From contig JARKQJ010000142.1 in NCBI GenBank assembly GCA_029973955.1, forward strand, positions 1-50,476: a stretch of 50,476 nt of DNA, read 5' to 3'. The position numbers were made by a program, and so were the translations under genes. Source of the stretch: Paludibaculum sp. GTDB lineage: Bacteria > Acidobacteriota > Terriglobia > Bryobacterales > Bryobacteraceae. The notes under the pieces were generated by a model that saw nothing but the letters and a program-made list of their open reading frames with translations, searched no databases and was not told the origin of the DNA. Shown here piece by piece: positions 18,098 to 26,365 of the stretch (the stretch's first letter is position 1; each line of letters opens with the position of its first letter).

Positions 18098-18505
18098 ATG
18101 GCAGCCACTCTGCGACTGGAGGTGGCCACGCCGGAGCGCCTGCTGCTGAAGGAGCAGGTGACCGAGGCGCAGGTGCCGGGATTGGACGGAGCGCTGGGAA
18201 TCCTGCCGGAGCACGCGGCGCTTCTGTCGGAACTGGGCTGCGGCCCGTTGTCGTACAAGCTGGAGAACGGGCAGACGAAGTACATGTCGGTGTGCGGCGG
18301 CTGCGTGGAAGTGGGTCCCGAGCTAGTGCGAGTGCTGGCGATGCGGGCCGAGGCATCGACCGACATCGACGTGAAGCGGGCGGAGGCGGCGCTGCTGCGG
18401 GCCAATGAGAGACTGCTGCATCCGACTCCAGGGTTGGACGTGGCGCGTGCGCTGAACGCGGCGAAACGGGCGCAGGCGCGGCTGGACGCGGCGGCGCAGC
18501 ACTAA
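18098..18505 (+). CDS. atpC: ATP synthase F1 subunit epsilon
   Basis: The 135-residue protein has the N-terminal beta-sandwich of epsilon (LEVATPERLLLKEQVTEAQV, then GALGILPEHAALLSEL). It also has a C-terminal helical pair (RAEAALLRANERL) that can inhibit ATP hydrolysis in related enzymes. It ends the ATP synthase operon. Confidence 0.93.
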   Translation: MAATLRLEVATPERLLLKEQVTEAQVPGLDGALGILPEHAALLSELGCGPLSYKLENGQTKYMSVCGGCVEVGPELVRVLAMRAEASTDIDVKRAEAALLRANERLLHPTPGLDVARALNAAKRAQARLDAAAQH

Positions 18506-18553
18506 CCATCCAGCGCGGAATTGGCGACAATTGCTTCAGAGGAGAGATCTGAA

Positions 18554-18850
18554 GTGAAAGTGATTGCCGATATCTGCATTGTCCCCATCGGCGTGGGGAC
18601 GTCAGTCGCCAAAGAAGTGACGGAGTGCGAACGCATCCTGCGGCAGAGCGGGCTGAAGACGCACTTGCACGCTTACGGAACCAATATCGAAGGGGAATGG
18701 GACGAGGTCTTCGCGGCGCTGAAGAAGTGCCACGAGCGGCTGCATGAGATGGGTGTACCGCGGATCTCGACGAATCTGCGCGCGGGGACGCGTGTGGATA
18801 AAGAGCAGACGATGGAGGACAAGGTGAAGCGGGTGGAGGGGCTGCTGTAG
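18554..18850 (+). CDS. MTH1187/YkoF-type thiamine-binding protein
   Basis: The 98-residue product matches the small MTH1187 (DUF77) family: CIVPIGVGTSVAKEVTECER at the start, THLHAYGTNIEGEWDEVF in the middle, and RISTNLRAGTRVDK near the end. Members form ferredoxin-fold tetramers and several bind thiamine. I start it at the GTG at 18554, which has GGAG nine bases upstream; a TTG at 18521 would add 11 unrelated residues. It follows atpC by 48 bases and may be read from the same transcript, although no functional link is evident. No TPP riboswitch was seen. Confidence 0.85.
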   Translation: MKVIADICIVPIGVGTSVAKEVTECERILRQSGLKTHLHAYGTNIEGEWDEVFAALKKCHERLHEMGVPRISTNLRAGTRVDKEQTMEDKVKRVEGLL

Positions 18851-19035
18851 GGGTGGGATTGGGAGGAGGGCGGTCCAGACGGCGACGGCGCGGAGTTGCC
18901 GGTACGGGTAGGGCGATGCAGGGCGGCTAGCGGGAGCGGGCAGCCGATGAGTTGGACGGGGTCGGTGGAGCGAGTTTCCAGGAGCGGCCTCCCGGGTAGG
19001 ACGGCCGGGGTGTCTTTTCGTTTCGCTCTGGCCCC

Positions 19036-19180
19036 GTGGCCCCGACACTTTGTGTCGGGGGAATCCGGGCTTTGCAGTGTGGCGCCGGGGCTTTGTGTTG
19101 GGGGGAGCCTCGCCTTCCGGGCTTGGTACTGTGGCCCCGACACTTTGTGTCGGGGGAATCCGGGCTTTGCAGTGTGGCGC
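19036..19180. repeat. Palindromic repeat, family A, inverted copies with compensatory stem change
   Basis: Two nearly identical ~50-bp copies start at 19036 and 19131, 95 bp apart. A degraded copy (TTTGTGTTGGGGGGAG) lies between them. Each intact copy has a perfect hairpin (19040-19060 and 19135-19155) with arms CCCCGACAC and GTGTCGGGG around TTT. On the opposite strand they read GGATTCCCCCGACACAAAGT, clearly related to the repeats at 1-236, which have GTATTCCCCCGAGACAAAGT. One stem pair is C:G here and G:C there, with both sides changed. The array fills much of the gap from 18851 to 19175. Confidence 0.85.
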
Positions 19181-19340
19181 CGAGGCTGGTGGCGAAGAAC
19201 CAGGCGCACGTCATGAGGCTGACGCAGCGAGCGGGGGCGACGCAATTGAGGGCGAGGATGGCCCGTCTGCCGTAGTCGCTGAAGCTCTCCCACATCTCGA
19301 CGAGGAAGAGCGTAGCGAGGCCGGGCGGATGGGGATGGGG
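19176..19340 (-). pseudogene. Remnant of a POT/PTR-family peptide transporter
   Basis: Read on the minus strand, this 165-base stretch translates to PPGLATLFLVEMWESFSDYG followed by RRAILALN. That is the hallmark first-helix motif of proton-dependent oligopeptide transporters (EMWERFSYYGMRA). The reading then passes directly to VAPARCVSLMTCAWFFATSL, which resembles the near-C-terminal APA..SLMMGVWF..TS segment of the same family. The ~400 residues expected between them are missing and no complete gene remains. The fragment runs into a copy of the palindromic repeat. The match is by memory of family motifs. Confidence 0.6.
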
Positions 19341-20111
19341 CTAGAGGCCCATGATCTGGTAGCCGGAGTCGACGTAGACGACATTGCCGGTGACGCCGCG
19401 GCCGAGATTGGAGGCGAGGAAGACGGCGGTGTCGGCGACCTCTTCGGGGTCAGTCGGGCGGCGGAGGGGGGCAGAGGTGGTGACGACGTCGAGGATCTTG
19501 CTGAAGTCCTTGATGGCGCGGGCGGCGGCGGTTTTGATGGGGCCGGCGGAGATGGCGTTGACGCGGATGTTGCGGGGGCCGAGTTCAGAGGCGAGGTAGC
19601 GGACGCTGGCCTCGAGAGCGGCCTTGGCGACGCCCATGACGTTGTAGTTGGTCATGACGCGCTGGCTGCCGAGGTAAGAGAGGGTCATGATGCTGCCGCC
19701 ATCGGTCATCACCGGGGCGACGGCGCGGGCGACGGCGACGAGAGAGTAGCAGGAGACTTCCTGGGCGAGGAGGAAGCCGTCGCGGGAGGTTTCGGAGAAG
19801 GGGCGCGCGAGGTCTTCCTTATTGGCGAAGGCGATGGAGTGGACGACGGCGTGGAGCTGTTCGCCTTCGGCGCGGAGCATTTCGGAGAGGTGCTGGATGT
19901 CGGCTTCCTGGGTGACGTCACAGGAGAGGACGCGGGAGGCGCCGAGTTCCTTGGCGAGTTCCTCGACGGTGTCCTTCTGGCGTTCTCCCTGATAGGTGAG
20001 GATGAGGTGGGCGCCCTCGCGGCGGAAAGAACGGGCGATGGAGTAAGCGATGGACCAGCGATTGGCCAGACCGAGCACAAGGGTGGTCTTGTCTTTGAGC
20101 AATTGCGACAT
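19341..20111 (-). CDS. fabI: Enoyl-[acyl-carrier-protein] reductase (NADH)
   Basis: The 256-residue short-chain dehydrogenase-type protein has the FabI form of the cofactor motif (GLANRWSIAYSIA) and the YNVMGVAK catalytic motif (Tyr-x6-Lys). It also has the later conserved segments VNAISAGPIKTAAARAI and FLASNLGRGVTGNVVYVDSG. It carries out the last step of each fatty-acid elongation cycle. The ATG at 20111 begins the conserved sequence; the open frame continuing to 20465 is not coding. It stands alone and is divergent from the exported IPT protein. Confidence 0.95.
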   Translation of the reverse strand: MSQLLKDKTTLVLGLANRWSIAYSIARSFRREGAHLILTYQGERQKDTVEELAKELGASRVLSCDVTQEADIQHLSEMLRAEGEQLHAVVHSIAFANKEDLARPFSETSRDGFLLAQEVSCYSLVAVARAVAPVMTDGGSIMTLSYLGSQRVMTNYNVMGVAKAALEASVRYLASELGPRNIRVNAISAGPIKTAAARAIKDFSKILDVVTTSAPLRRPTDPEEVADTAVFLASNLGRGVTGNVVYVDSGYQIMGL

Positions 20112-20241
20112 CAATTTTCTATTGTAGCGTGGGGATGGGGGGCGGCCCGGAAGAGGGGGCGTAGGGGGATGGCAGAAAACAGGGTGAAACAAATCCAGCA
20201 AGAGATGTAGGCTGGGAGAAGGAAGGAAACTGGAGACGAAA

Positions 20242-22359
20242 ATGAAGCTGATTCCGGTGCTGGCGATTTTGGGATTGCTGACGATGCCCGCGAAGGCGAT
20301 CATCCAGTGCACGTTGTCGGCGGTGCCGTTACAGGTCAGCACGGAGGGATTGGCGGAGCCGGTGGGCGATGTGATGCTGAGGTGCTCGGGCGGGCAGCCG
20401 GGCGGGGTAGTGAAGGGGACGCTGCAATTTTCGGTGGGGCACAGGCTGGCGAACGTGATCAGCACGACGTTTCCGTTCTACGGCGGGCTGGCGCTGATGC
20501 AGGAGTATGCGCCGGGGATGTTCGTGTCGCTGCCTGTCACGATCCGGCTGCAGGAGAGCCAGGTGATCTTCGAGAACCTGAGCGTGACGATGGACGCGTA
20601 TGGGATGTTCGGGTTGAGGGTGAGCGGGGTGAGGGCGGAAGGAGGGGGGACGACGCTGGGCTCGCTGCAGTTTTACGGCAACGAGCAGATGTTTGTGGCG
20701 ACGCCGACGGTGACGGTGGCGTTTTCGCAGCCGGGCCTGACGGCGACGCTGATTCCGGCGGTGCTTGCGATGTCGGGGCCGATTCCGCCGACTTATCTGG
20801 ATTTCAGCAACCTGGTGGCGAGCCACGCGCCGACGGTGACGGTGCGAGTGACGGAGGGATTTGGGGCGAGTTTCGTGCCGTGGAGCATGGATCAGTATGT
20901 GACGAACGGGACGCGGGTGCTGGTGAAGCTGACGGGGGTGCCGCAGGGATCGAGGGTGATTGCGCCGGATGCGATCGCGGGATCGTCGGCGCTGCAACCG
21001 ACGACGTCGGGGGACCTGGGTGGAGGGACGGCGCCGGGGTTGTACGATCCGACGGGTGCGAGGTCTTTGTTGCTGGTGCGGGTGAAGGGATCGGATGCGA
21101 ATGGAGCTGGAGGGGTGGCATCGTGGGTGGCGTCGCCGGGGCCGATGGTGCCATTGACGGCGAGCGATCTGCTGGTGCAGGACGGGACGGCGTGGGGGGT
21201 GTACGAGGTGCAGGACCAGAACAAGAATCTGGTGGAGAACGCGCAGATCCCGATCTGGATTTTCACGCCGCTGGACCGGCCGAACATCGAGACGGTGGTG
21301 CGGCCGGCGGTGAGCCTGGCGCCGGTATCGGATCAGGCGGGCTCGGTATCCGGTGCGCCGCTGCCGAGGTTCCGGCGGGGTTCGCCGGTGGGTCAGGATT
21401 GCGTGCTGGTGAACGACTGCACGGCCTCGTATTGGCCGAAGATGACGGTGACCCCGGTGCAGGAGCCGTCGTACTCGGGACCTTCGGGCGGGCCGAACCA
21501 GGCAGGGTACGTGACGGTGCGGAACGAGGGCGGCGGACTGCTGGAGTGGAAGGTGACGGTGCGGTACCGGAGCACGACGGGGTGGCTGACGGTGGACCGG
21601 GAGTCGGGGTTCAATACGCTTTCGATGCGGTATGACGTGAATCCCAAGTATATGAACGAGGGGACGTATGAAGCGGACCTGGTGTACGAGCAGGTGAACG
21701 CGCCGTTGGGGACGAACGCGTCGCAGGTGATTCCGGTGCGGCTGGTGGTGACTGCGCCGCTGCCGCCGCCGCTGCCCTCGCCGACGATTGCGGAAGTGGT
21801 GAGTCCGGCGACGGGTTGGATCACGCCGGCGGCGCCTGGGGCGCAGGTGGTGGTGAAGGGGACGAGCTTCCTGGCGGAGAGCACGGTGACGATTGGGGGG
21901 AAGACGGCTCAGGTGTTGGGGATCAAAGCGGACAGCCTGACGGCGATTGTGCCGATGGACGTGCCGCTGGGCCGGGCGCTGGTGCAGGTGTTCAACCTGG
22001 ACCGGTTCAGCCAACCGTGGTCTCTGGAAACGTGGGCGGTCTCGCCGGGGCTGATTTATATGGTGAATGAGGGCGGGGAGAGGAATGGGGAGGCGGCGCC
22101 GGCGGCGGTGGGGTCGACGGTGGAGCTGCGTGTGACCGGGCTGGGTCTGGCGGTGCCGCCGGTGTGGGTGAAGATCCACGACGTGTGGACGCAGGAGACG
22201 CCGCAGGCTTCGGGAGAGGTTGGGGTGGATGTGATCCGGATCACGGTGCCGGAGTATTTCCCGACGATGTCAACGGCGGTGATGGTGTGCGGGCAGGTGC
22301 CGGGGCAGGAGGGGATATGCAGTCACCCGAAGGATATTTGGGTGAAGGCGGCGCAGTAG
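20242..22359 (+). CDS. Exported protein with BACON-like and IPT/TIG domains
   Basis: The 705-residue protein starts with a signal peptide (MKLIPVLAILGLLTMPAKA) behind a good ribosome binding site (GGAGACGAAA). Residues ~20-400 are a beta-rich region I do not recognise. At ~425-510 there is a BACON-like domain (VTVRNEGGGLLEWKVTVRYR, then GWLTVDRESG). The C-terminal part (~515-705) begins PTIAEVVSPATG and has the IPT/TIG pattern GAQVVVKGTSFLAESTVTIG. Such proteins are abundant in Solibacter-type genomes and are probably surface or periplasmic binding proteins. Four Cys occur near the C-terminal and central regions (CVLVNDC, CGQVPGQEGIC). The function is unknown. Confidence 0.72.
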   Translation: MKLIPVLAILGLLTMPAKAIIQCTLSAVPLQVSTEGLAEPVGDVMLRCSGGQPGGVVKGTLQFSVGHRLANVISTTFPFYGGLALMQEYAPGMFVSLPVTIRLQESQVIFENLSVTMDAYGMFGLRVSGVRAEGGGTTLGSLQFYGNEQMFVATPTVTVAFSQPGLTATLIPAVLAMSGPIPPTYLDFSNLVASHAPTVTVRVTEGFGASFVPWSMDQYVTNGTRVLVKLTGVPQGSRVIAPDAIAGSSALQPTTSGDLGGGTAPGLYDPTGARSLLLVRVKGSDANGAGGVASWVASPGPMVPLTASDLLVQDGTAWGVYEVQDQNKNLVENAQIPIWIFTPLDRPNIETVVRPAVSLAPVSDQAGSVSGAPLPRFRRGSPVGQDCVLVNDCTASYWPKMTVTPVQEPSYSGPSGGPNQAGYVTVRNEGGGLLEWKVTVRYRSTTGWLTVDRESGFNTLSMRYDVNPKYMNEGTYEADLVYEQVNAPLGTNASQVIPVRLVVTAPLPPPLPSPTIAEVVSPATGWITPAAPGAQVVVKGTSFLAESTVTIGGKTAQVLGIKADSLTAIVPMDVPLGRALVQVFNLDRFSQPWSLETWAVSPGLIYMVNEGGERNGEAAPAAVGSTVELRVTGLGLAVPPVWVKIHDVWTQETPQASGEVGVDVIRITVPEYFPTMSTAVMVCGQVPGQEGICSHPKDIWVKAAQ

Positions 22360-22367
22360 GGCGATTG

Positions 22368-22421
22368 GGGGCAGGTCATCCGCCTGCGCTGAAGCCGCGG
22401 CGGAGGAGGGCGACCTGCCCC
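22368..22421. terminator. Likely bidirectional terminator hairpin
   Basis: GGGGCAGGTC (22368-22377) and GACCTGCCCC (22412-22421) are a perfect 10-bp inverted repeat, with a further CCGCC/GGCGG pair inside. It occupies the 70-base gap between two convergent genes (the IPT protein and trxB). No strong T-run flanks it, so it may act in both directions or need Rho. Confidence 0.55.
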
Positions 22422-22429
22422 GTTTGGGG

Positions 22430-23353
22430 TTAGTGGCCTTCGGCTTCGAGGAAGCGTTCGGCTTCGATGGCGGCTTTGCAGCCGGCGCCGGAGGCGGTGA
22501 TGGCCTGGCGGTAGGTGCGGTCTTCGACGTCGCCGGCGTGGAAGACGCCGGGGATGTTGGTGCGGGCGCCGCCGTGGGAGATGATGTAGCCGTCGGGGTC
22601 GAGGTCGAGCTGGCCGACGAAGGGCTTGGTGTTGGGGATATGGCCGATGGCGAGGAAGAAGCCGTCGACCTCCTGGGTCCAGGTTTCTCCGGTCTTTACG
22701 TTGCGGAGGCGGGCGGCGGAGACGAAGCCCTTTTCGACGTCGAGGATGTCATCGACGACGGTATTAGTGAGGAACTTGATTTTGGGGTTGGCCTTGCAGC
22801 GATCGATCATGATCTTGGAGGCGCGAAACTCGTCGCGGCGGTGGACGAGGGTGACCTCTTCGCCGAAGCGGGTGAGGAAGTTGGCTTCTTCCATGGCGGA
22901 GTCGCCGCCGCCGATGACCATGATTTTCTTGCCGCGGTAGAAGAACCCGTCACAGGTGGCGCAGGAGCTGACGCCGTGGCCGATGAGCTTCTGTTCGTTG
23001 GGCAGGCCAAGCCAGCGGGCGGAGGCGCCGGAGGCGATGATGAGAGTACTGCACTCGTGCCATTCGTCGTCGATTTTGAGGCGGAAGGGGCGTTTGCCGA
23101 GGTCCGCCACTTCGACCTTGCCGAAGATGTATTCGGCGCCGAATTTAATGGCCTGCTGCTTCATGTTTTCGACCAACTGGGGGCCCATGATGCCGTCGGG
23201 GAAGCCGGGGAAGTTCTCGACTTCGGTGGTCATGGAGAGCTGGCCGCCGGGCTCGTGTCCGACGATGACGAGGGGCTTCAGATTGGCGCGGGCGGCGTAG
23301 ATGGCGGCGGTGTTGCCGGCGCAGCCGGAGCCGATGATGATGACGTTTCGCAT
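22430..23353 (-). CDS. trxB: Thioredoxin-disulfide reductase
   Basis: The 307-residue flavoprotein has an FAD-binding GSGCAGNTAAIYAARA at the N-terminus, the redox-active CATCDG motif, an NADPH-binding GGGDSAMEEANFL, the HRRDEFRAS segment and the C-terminal GVFHAGDVEDRTYRQAITA. It reduces thioredoxin with NADPH. The first glycine motif has Cys where many homologues have Pro. It is transcribed toward the terminator hairpin and lies 54 bases downstream of the Gfo/Idh/MocA gene on the same strand. Confidence 0.95.
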   Translation of the reverse strand: MRNVIIIGSGCAGNTAAIYAARANLKPLVIVGHEPGGQLSMTTEVENFPGFPDGIMGPQLVENMKQQAIKFGAEYIFGKVEVADLGKRPFRLKIDDEWHECSTLIIASGASARWLGLPNEQKLIGHGVSSCATCDGFFYRGKKIMVIGGGDSAMEEANFLTRFGEEVTLVHRRDEFRASKIMIDRCKANPKIKFLTNTVVDDILDVEKGFVSAARLRNVKTGETWTQEVDGFFLAIGHIPNTKPFVGQLDLDPDGYIISHGGARTNIPGVFHAGDVEDRTYRQAITASGAGCKAAIEAERFLEAEGH

Positions 23354-23407
23354 GAGTTCAATACCTACCTTTTGGATGCAATCAGGCGGTGAAGTTATTC
23401 AACTTGA

Positions 23408-24751
23408 CTAAACGCGGTCGGGGACGACGTAAGGAGCGCGGTACTTGCGGGTCTGTTGCGCGTTGGCCTCGTCGTCGTTGAGGAAGCGGCCGTTGGCGTC
23501 GAGTTTGAGCGGGCGGGCGACGCGGTAGGCGATGTTGGCGAGGTGGCAGAAGGAAGCGGAGCGGGCGCCGATCTCGATTTCGGCGTTGAGTTTTGAGGAG
23601 TCGCGGGATTTGACGGCGTCGAGGAAGTTGCGGACATGGGCGACGACGGCGTCACCGGCGGATTTCTCTTCGTGGGTTTTTTCGTAGCGTTCCCGGCTGC
23701 CGGCGCCTGCGCCGCGAGCGCCGACGAAGTAGCCGGCGGCGCTTTTGAACACCTGGAAGCCGGCGCCGTCGAGGACCATGAAGCCGAGGTCGCCGAAGAA
23801 GATGTTGCCGACGAAGTTGGGGCCGCGAATGGGGGCGAGGGCCTCGGGAGGAGTGGGGAGGTTGCGGACATCGAAGGTGAGTTCACCGTCGGCCCAGGTG
23901 AAGGCGGCGTTCTGCATGTTGGGGGTTTCCTGGTCGTCCTGCCAGATGAACTTGCCGCCGGAGCTGACGGCCTGTTTGGGCCAGTCGGTGCGGTTGAGGC
24001 CCCAGAGGGCGATGTCCATTTCGTGGACGCCCTGGTTGCCGAGGTCGCCGTTGCCGGTGTCCCAGAACCAATGCCAGTTGTAGTCGAATTTGTTGAGGCT
24101 GTACGGCTTCATCTGAGCGGGGCCGAGGAACTTGTCCCAATCGACGCCGGGGGGGACGGGCTGGTCCGGAGTACGGCCGATGGAGAAGCGGCGGCGGAAG
24201 CAAAGGGCGCGGGCGCCGAAGACCTTGCCGATGGCGCCATCGCGGAGGAGCTGGATGGCCTTCATCTTGTGCGGGGTGGAGCGGCTTTGCGAGCCGACCT
24301 GGACCATGCGCTTGTACTTGCGGGCGGCCTCGACCATTTTGCGGCTCTCGAACACGTTGTGGGAGGCGGGCTTTTCAACGTAGACGTCCTTGCCGGCCTG
24401 GCAGGCCCAGATGGTGGCGAGGGCGTGCCAATGGTTGGGGAGGGGGAGGGAGACGGCGTCGATGTCCTTGGACGCGAAGAGTTCGCGCATGTCGGCGAAC
24501 TCGGTGGGCTTGTAGCCGCGGGCTTTGTCGATGGAGGCGATGGCGCGTTCGCGGGCGGCCTGGTTGACATCGCAGACAGAGGCGATGCGGCAGGTTTCGA
24601 TCTGACCGTAGTAATCCATGTGGTCGCGGCCACGGCCGCCGAGGCCGACGATGCCGACCTGAACGCGGTCGTTGGCGCCGAGGATGGGGAAGCGCGTGGT
24701 GGCAATGGCGGCTGAGGCGGTGCGGAGAAAAGCGCGGCGAGGAGTGGTCAT
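23408..24751 (-). CDS. Tat-exported Gfo/Idh/MocA-family oxidoreductase
   Basis: The 447-residue protein opens with a twin-arginine signal (TTPRRAFLRTASAAIATTRF). A Rossmann NAD(P)-binding start (VGIVGLGGRGRDHMDYYG), the EKPASHN segment with the conserved Glu-Lys-Pro, and a C-terminal alpha/beta substrate domain (WHWFWDTGNGDLGNQGVHEM) follow. These proteins oxidise or rearrange sugars and cyclitols; exported members are common in Acidobacteria and Planctomycetes. Start at the ATG at 24751; the TTG/ATG variants five residues upstream are possible. The substrate is unknown. Confidence 0.9.
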   Translation of the reverse strand: MTTPRRAFLRTASAAIATTRFPILGANDRVQVGIVGLGGRGRDHMDYYGQIETCRIASVCDVNQAARERAIASIDKARGYKPTEFADMRELFASKDIDAVSLPLPNHWHALATIWACQAGKDVYVEKPASHNVFESRKMVEAARKYKRMVQVGSQSRSTPHKMKAIQLLRDGAIGKVFGARALCFRRRFSIGRTPDQPVPPGVDWDKFLGPAQMKPYSLNKFDYNWHWFWDTGNGDLGNQGVHEMDIALWGLNRTDWPKQAVSSGGKFIWQDDQETPNMQNAAFTWADGELTFDVRNLPTPPEALAPIRGPNFVGNIFFGDLGFMVLDGAGFQVFKSAAGYFVGARGAGAGSRERYEKTHEEKSAGDAVVAHVRNFLDAVKSRDSSKLNAEIEIGARSASFCHLANIAYRVARPLKLDANGRFLNDDEANAQQTRKYRAPYVVPDRV

Positions 24752-24885
24752 GGGGGGAATCTCCAATCCGGATTATATCGGGCGGCGAGACTAAGGGGGC
24801 GGTAGAATACGCTCATCGGGTGGAGTGAGTTCTGGAACATCAAACCTGTTGATCGCGTAAGTACATGAGGGAGGGATTGAGTCCC

Positions 24886-25629
24886 ATGACTGATCGACGG
24901 TGGCGGCTGGCCGCGGCGGGCTGCTTGTTGCTGGTGGCAGGGTGTGGCGTACATGTGGGGGACGGGCGGAACGGGCGAGTGCGGGTGGGCGCGACGGAGC
25001 GGCAGACACGGATTGTGGAGAAGTCGAAGGCGGCGGGGGCGGAGATGATCCGGGCGGAGATTTCGATGGCGGCCGGAGAGTTGAAGGTCTCCGGCGGGGC
25101 GAAGGAGATGATGGAGGGCGAGTTCGCCTACAACGTGCCGGAGTATCAGCCGGAGGTGCGGTTCGACGAGAGCGGATTCCGGCGAAAGCTGACAGTGACG
25201 CAGCGGGACGGCGGGACGCAGCTCATTGGAGAGATGGTGAACCGGTGGGAAGTGAAGCTGGCGGGCGATCTGCCGCTGGACCTGGCGATCCGGTGCGGAG
25301 CCGGCGAGAGCAACCTGGACCTGCGGGAGTTGACGCTGCGGAGCGTGGAGATGAACATTGGGGTGGGCGAGGTGAAGGCGGATCTGCGGAACAATCCGAA
25401 GCACGATTACGACGTGGAGATCCGGGGCGGCGTGGGGCAGGCGACGGTGATTGTGCCGACGGAAGTGGGCGTGGTGGCGGAAGCGGCGGGTGGGATCGGC
25501 GAGATCAATGTGCGGGGCATGAAGAGGGACGGCAACCGGTGGGTGAATGAGGCGTATGGGAAGTCGAAGGTGACGATCCGTTTGAATGTGAAGGGCGGGG
25601 TGGGCGAGATCGACATCCGGGCGGAATAG
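24886..25629 (+). CDS. Lipoprotein with toast-rack (LiaF-like) beta domain
   Basis: The 247-residue protein has a lipoprotein signal with lipobox LVAGC at about residue 20, so it is likely anchored in a membrane. The mature part is a right-handed beta structure with repeated turns (MAAGELKVSGGA, CGAGESNLDLRELTL, IGVGEVKADLRN, GGVGQATVIVP, GGIGEINVRGM, GGVGEIDIRA). This is the pattern of the toast-rack/DUF2154 domains found near LiaF-type envelope sensors. The start at 24886 has GAGGGAGGG upstream. It is divergent from the Gfo/Idh/MocA gene, and an M48 peptidase gene follows 10 bases after its stop. Confidence 0.75.
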   Translation: MTDRRWRLAAAGCLLLVAGCGVHVGDGRNGRVRVGATERQTRIVEKSKAAGAEMIRAEISMAAGELKVSGGAKEMMEGEFAYNVPEYQPEVRFDESGFRRKLTVTQRDGGTQLIGEMVNRWEVKLAGDLPLDLAIRCGAGESNLDLRELTLRSVEMNIGVGEVKADLRNNPKHDYDVEIRGGVGQATVIVPTEVGVVAEAAGGIGEINVRGMKRDGNRWVNEAYGKSKVTIRLNVKGGVGEIDIRAE

Positions 25630-25639
25630 GGCTTCGAGA

Positions 25640-26365
25640 TTGTCAGGGCACGCGAACCGGGCTGTGTTATTGGCGCTGGGGGCGCTGGTTGGCGCGGCGG
25701 GGTTTGGCGTGTATGGGATCTGGACGTGGGGGCTGCCGTGGGTGGCGGACGCGGCGGCGCGGGTGGTGCCGGTGGAGTGGGAGCAGAAGCTGGGGGAGGC
25801 GATGATGACGTCGGTGGCGCCGGGGGCGCAGCCGTGCTGGGGAGACGTGGTGCGGCAGTTGGAGGGAGGGCTGCCAGAAGGGAACCCGTACCGGTTTGAT
25901 GTGCGGTGTGCGGCGGAGAAAGAAGTGAATGCGTTTGCCGCGCCGGGTGGCTCGATTGTGGTGTTTGAGGGGATCCGGAGCAGGATGGGGCGGCGCGAAT
26001 TGGCGGCGGCGGTGTTGGCGCACGAGATGCAGCACGTGCTGAAGCGGCATTCGATGCGGGCGGTGTTCCGGGGCTTTGCGTTGCAGGCTCTGTTTGCGGT
26101 GTTGCTGGGGGATGTTTCGAGCTTGGGGGCGCAGGTGGTGGGTGGGGTGACGGCGCTGCACTACCAGCGCGGGGATGAGGAGGAGGCCGACCGGGAGGCG
26201 GTTTTGTTGATGACGCGAGCGGGGTTCGATCCGCGTGCTGTTTCGGAGATGCTGGTGGTGCTGAGAGATGCGACGCGGGAGAGTGGGGCGCCGCCGGAGT
26301 GGCTGTCGTCGCATCCGGATCTGGAGCGGCGGATCGTAGAGACGAGGCGGCTGGCGGGGCGCTAA
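25640..26365 (+). CDS. M48-family zinc metallopeptidase
   Basis: The 241-residue protein has an N-terminal membrane segment, then the zinc-binding HEMQH and, downstream, the third ligand motif RGDEEEADREA. This is characteristic of M48 peptidases (HtpX/BepA/LoiP group). The catalytic domain is probably periplasmic, so a role in outer-membrane or periplasmic protein quality control is likely. The start is a TTG at 25640; GTG at 25664 is an alternative. It follows the lipoprotein gene closely, and its TAA stop overlaps the stop of the convergent ferredoxin gene. Confidence 0.85.
   Translation: MSGHANRAVLLALGALVGAAGFGVYGIWTWGLPWVADAAARVVPVEWEQKLGEAMMTSVAPGAQPCWGDVVRQLEGGLPEGNPYRFDVRCAAEKEVNAFAAPGGSIVVFEGIRSRMGRRELAAAVLAHEMQHVLKRHSMRAVFRGFALQALFAVLLGDVSSLGAQVVGGVTALHYQRGDEEEADREAVLLMTRAGFDPRAVSEMLVVLRDATRESGAPPEWLSSHPDLERRIVETRRLAGR

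Noticed and set aside
18851..19035. tRNA or riboswitch near the thiamine-binding-type gene
   Set aside because: No cloverleaf, T-loop motif or TPP-riboswitch core was found.
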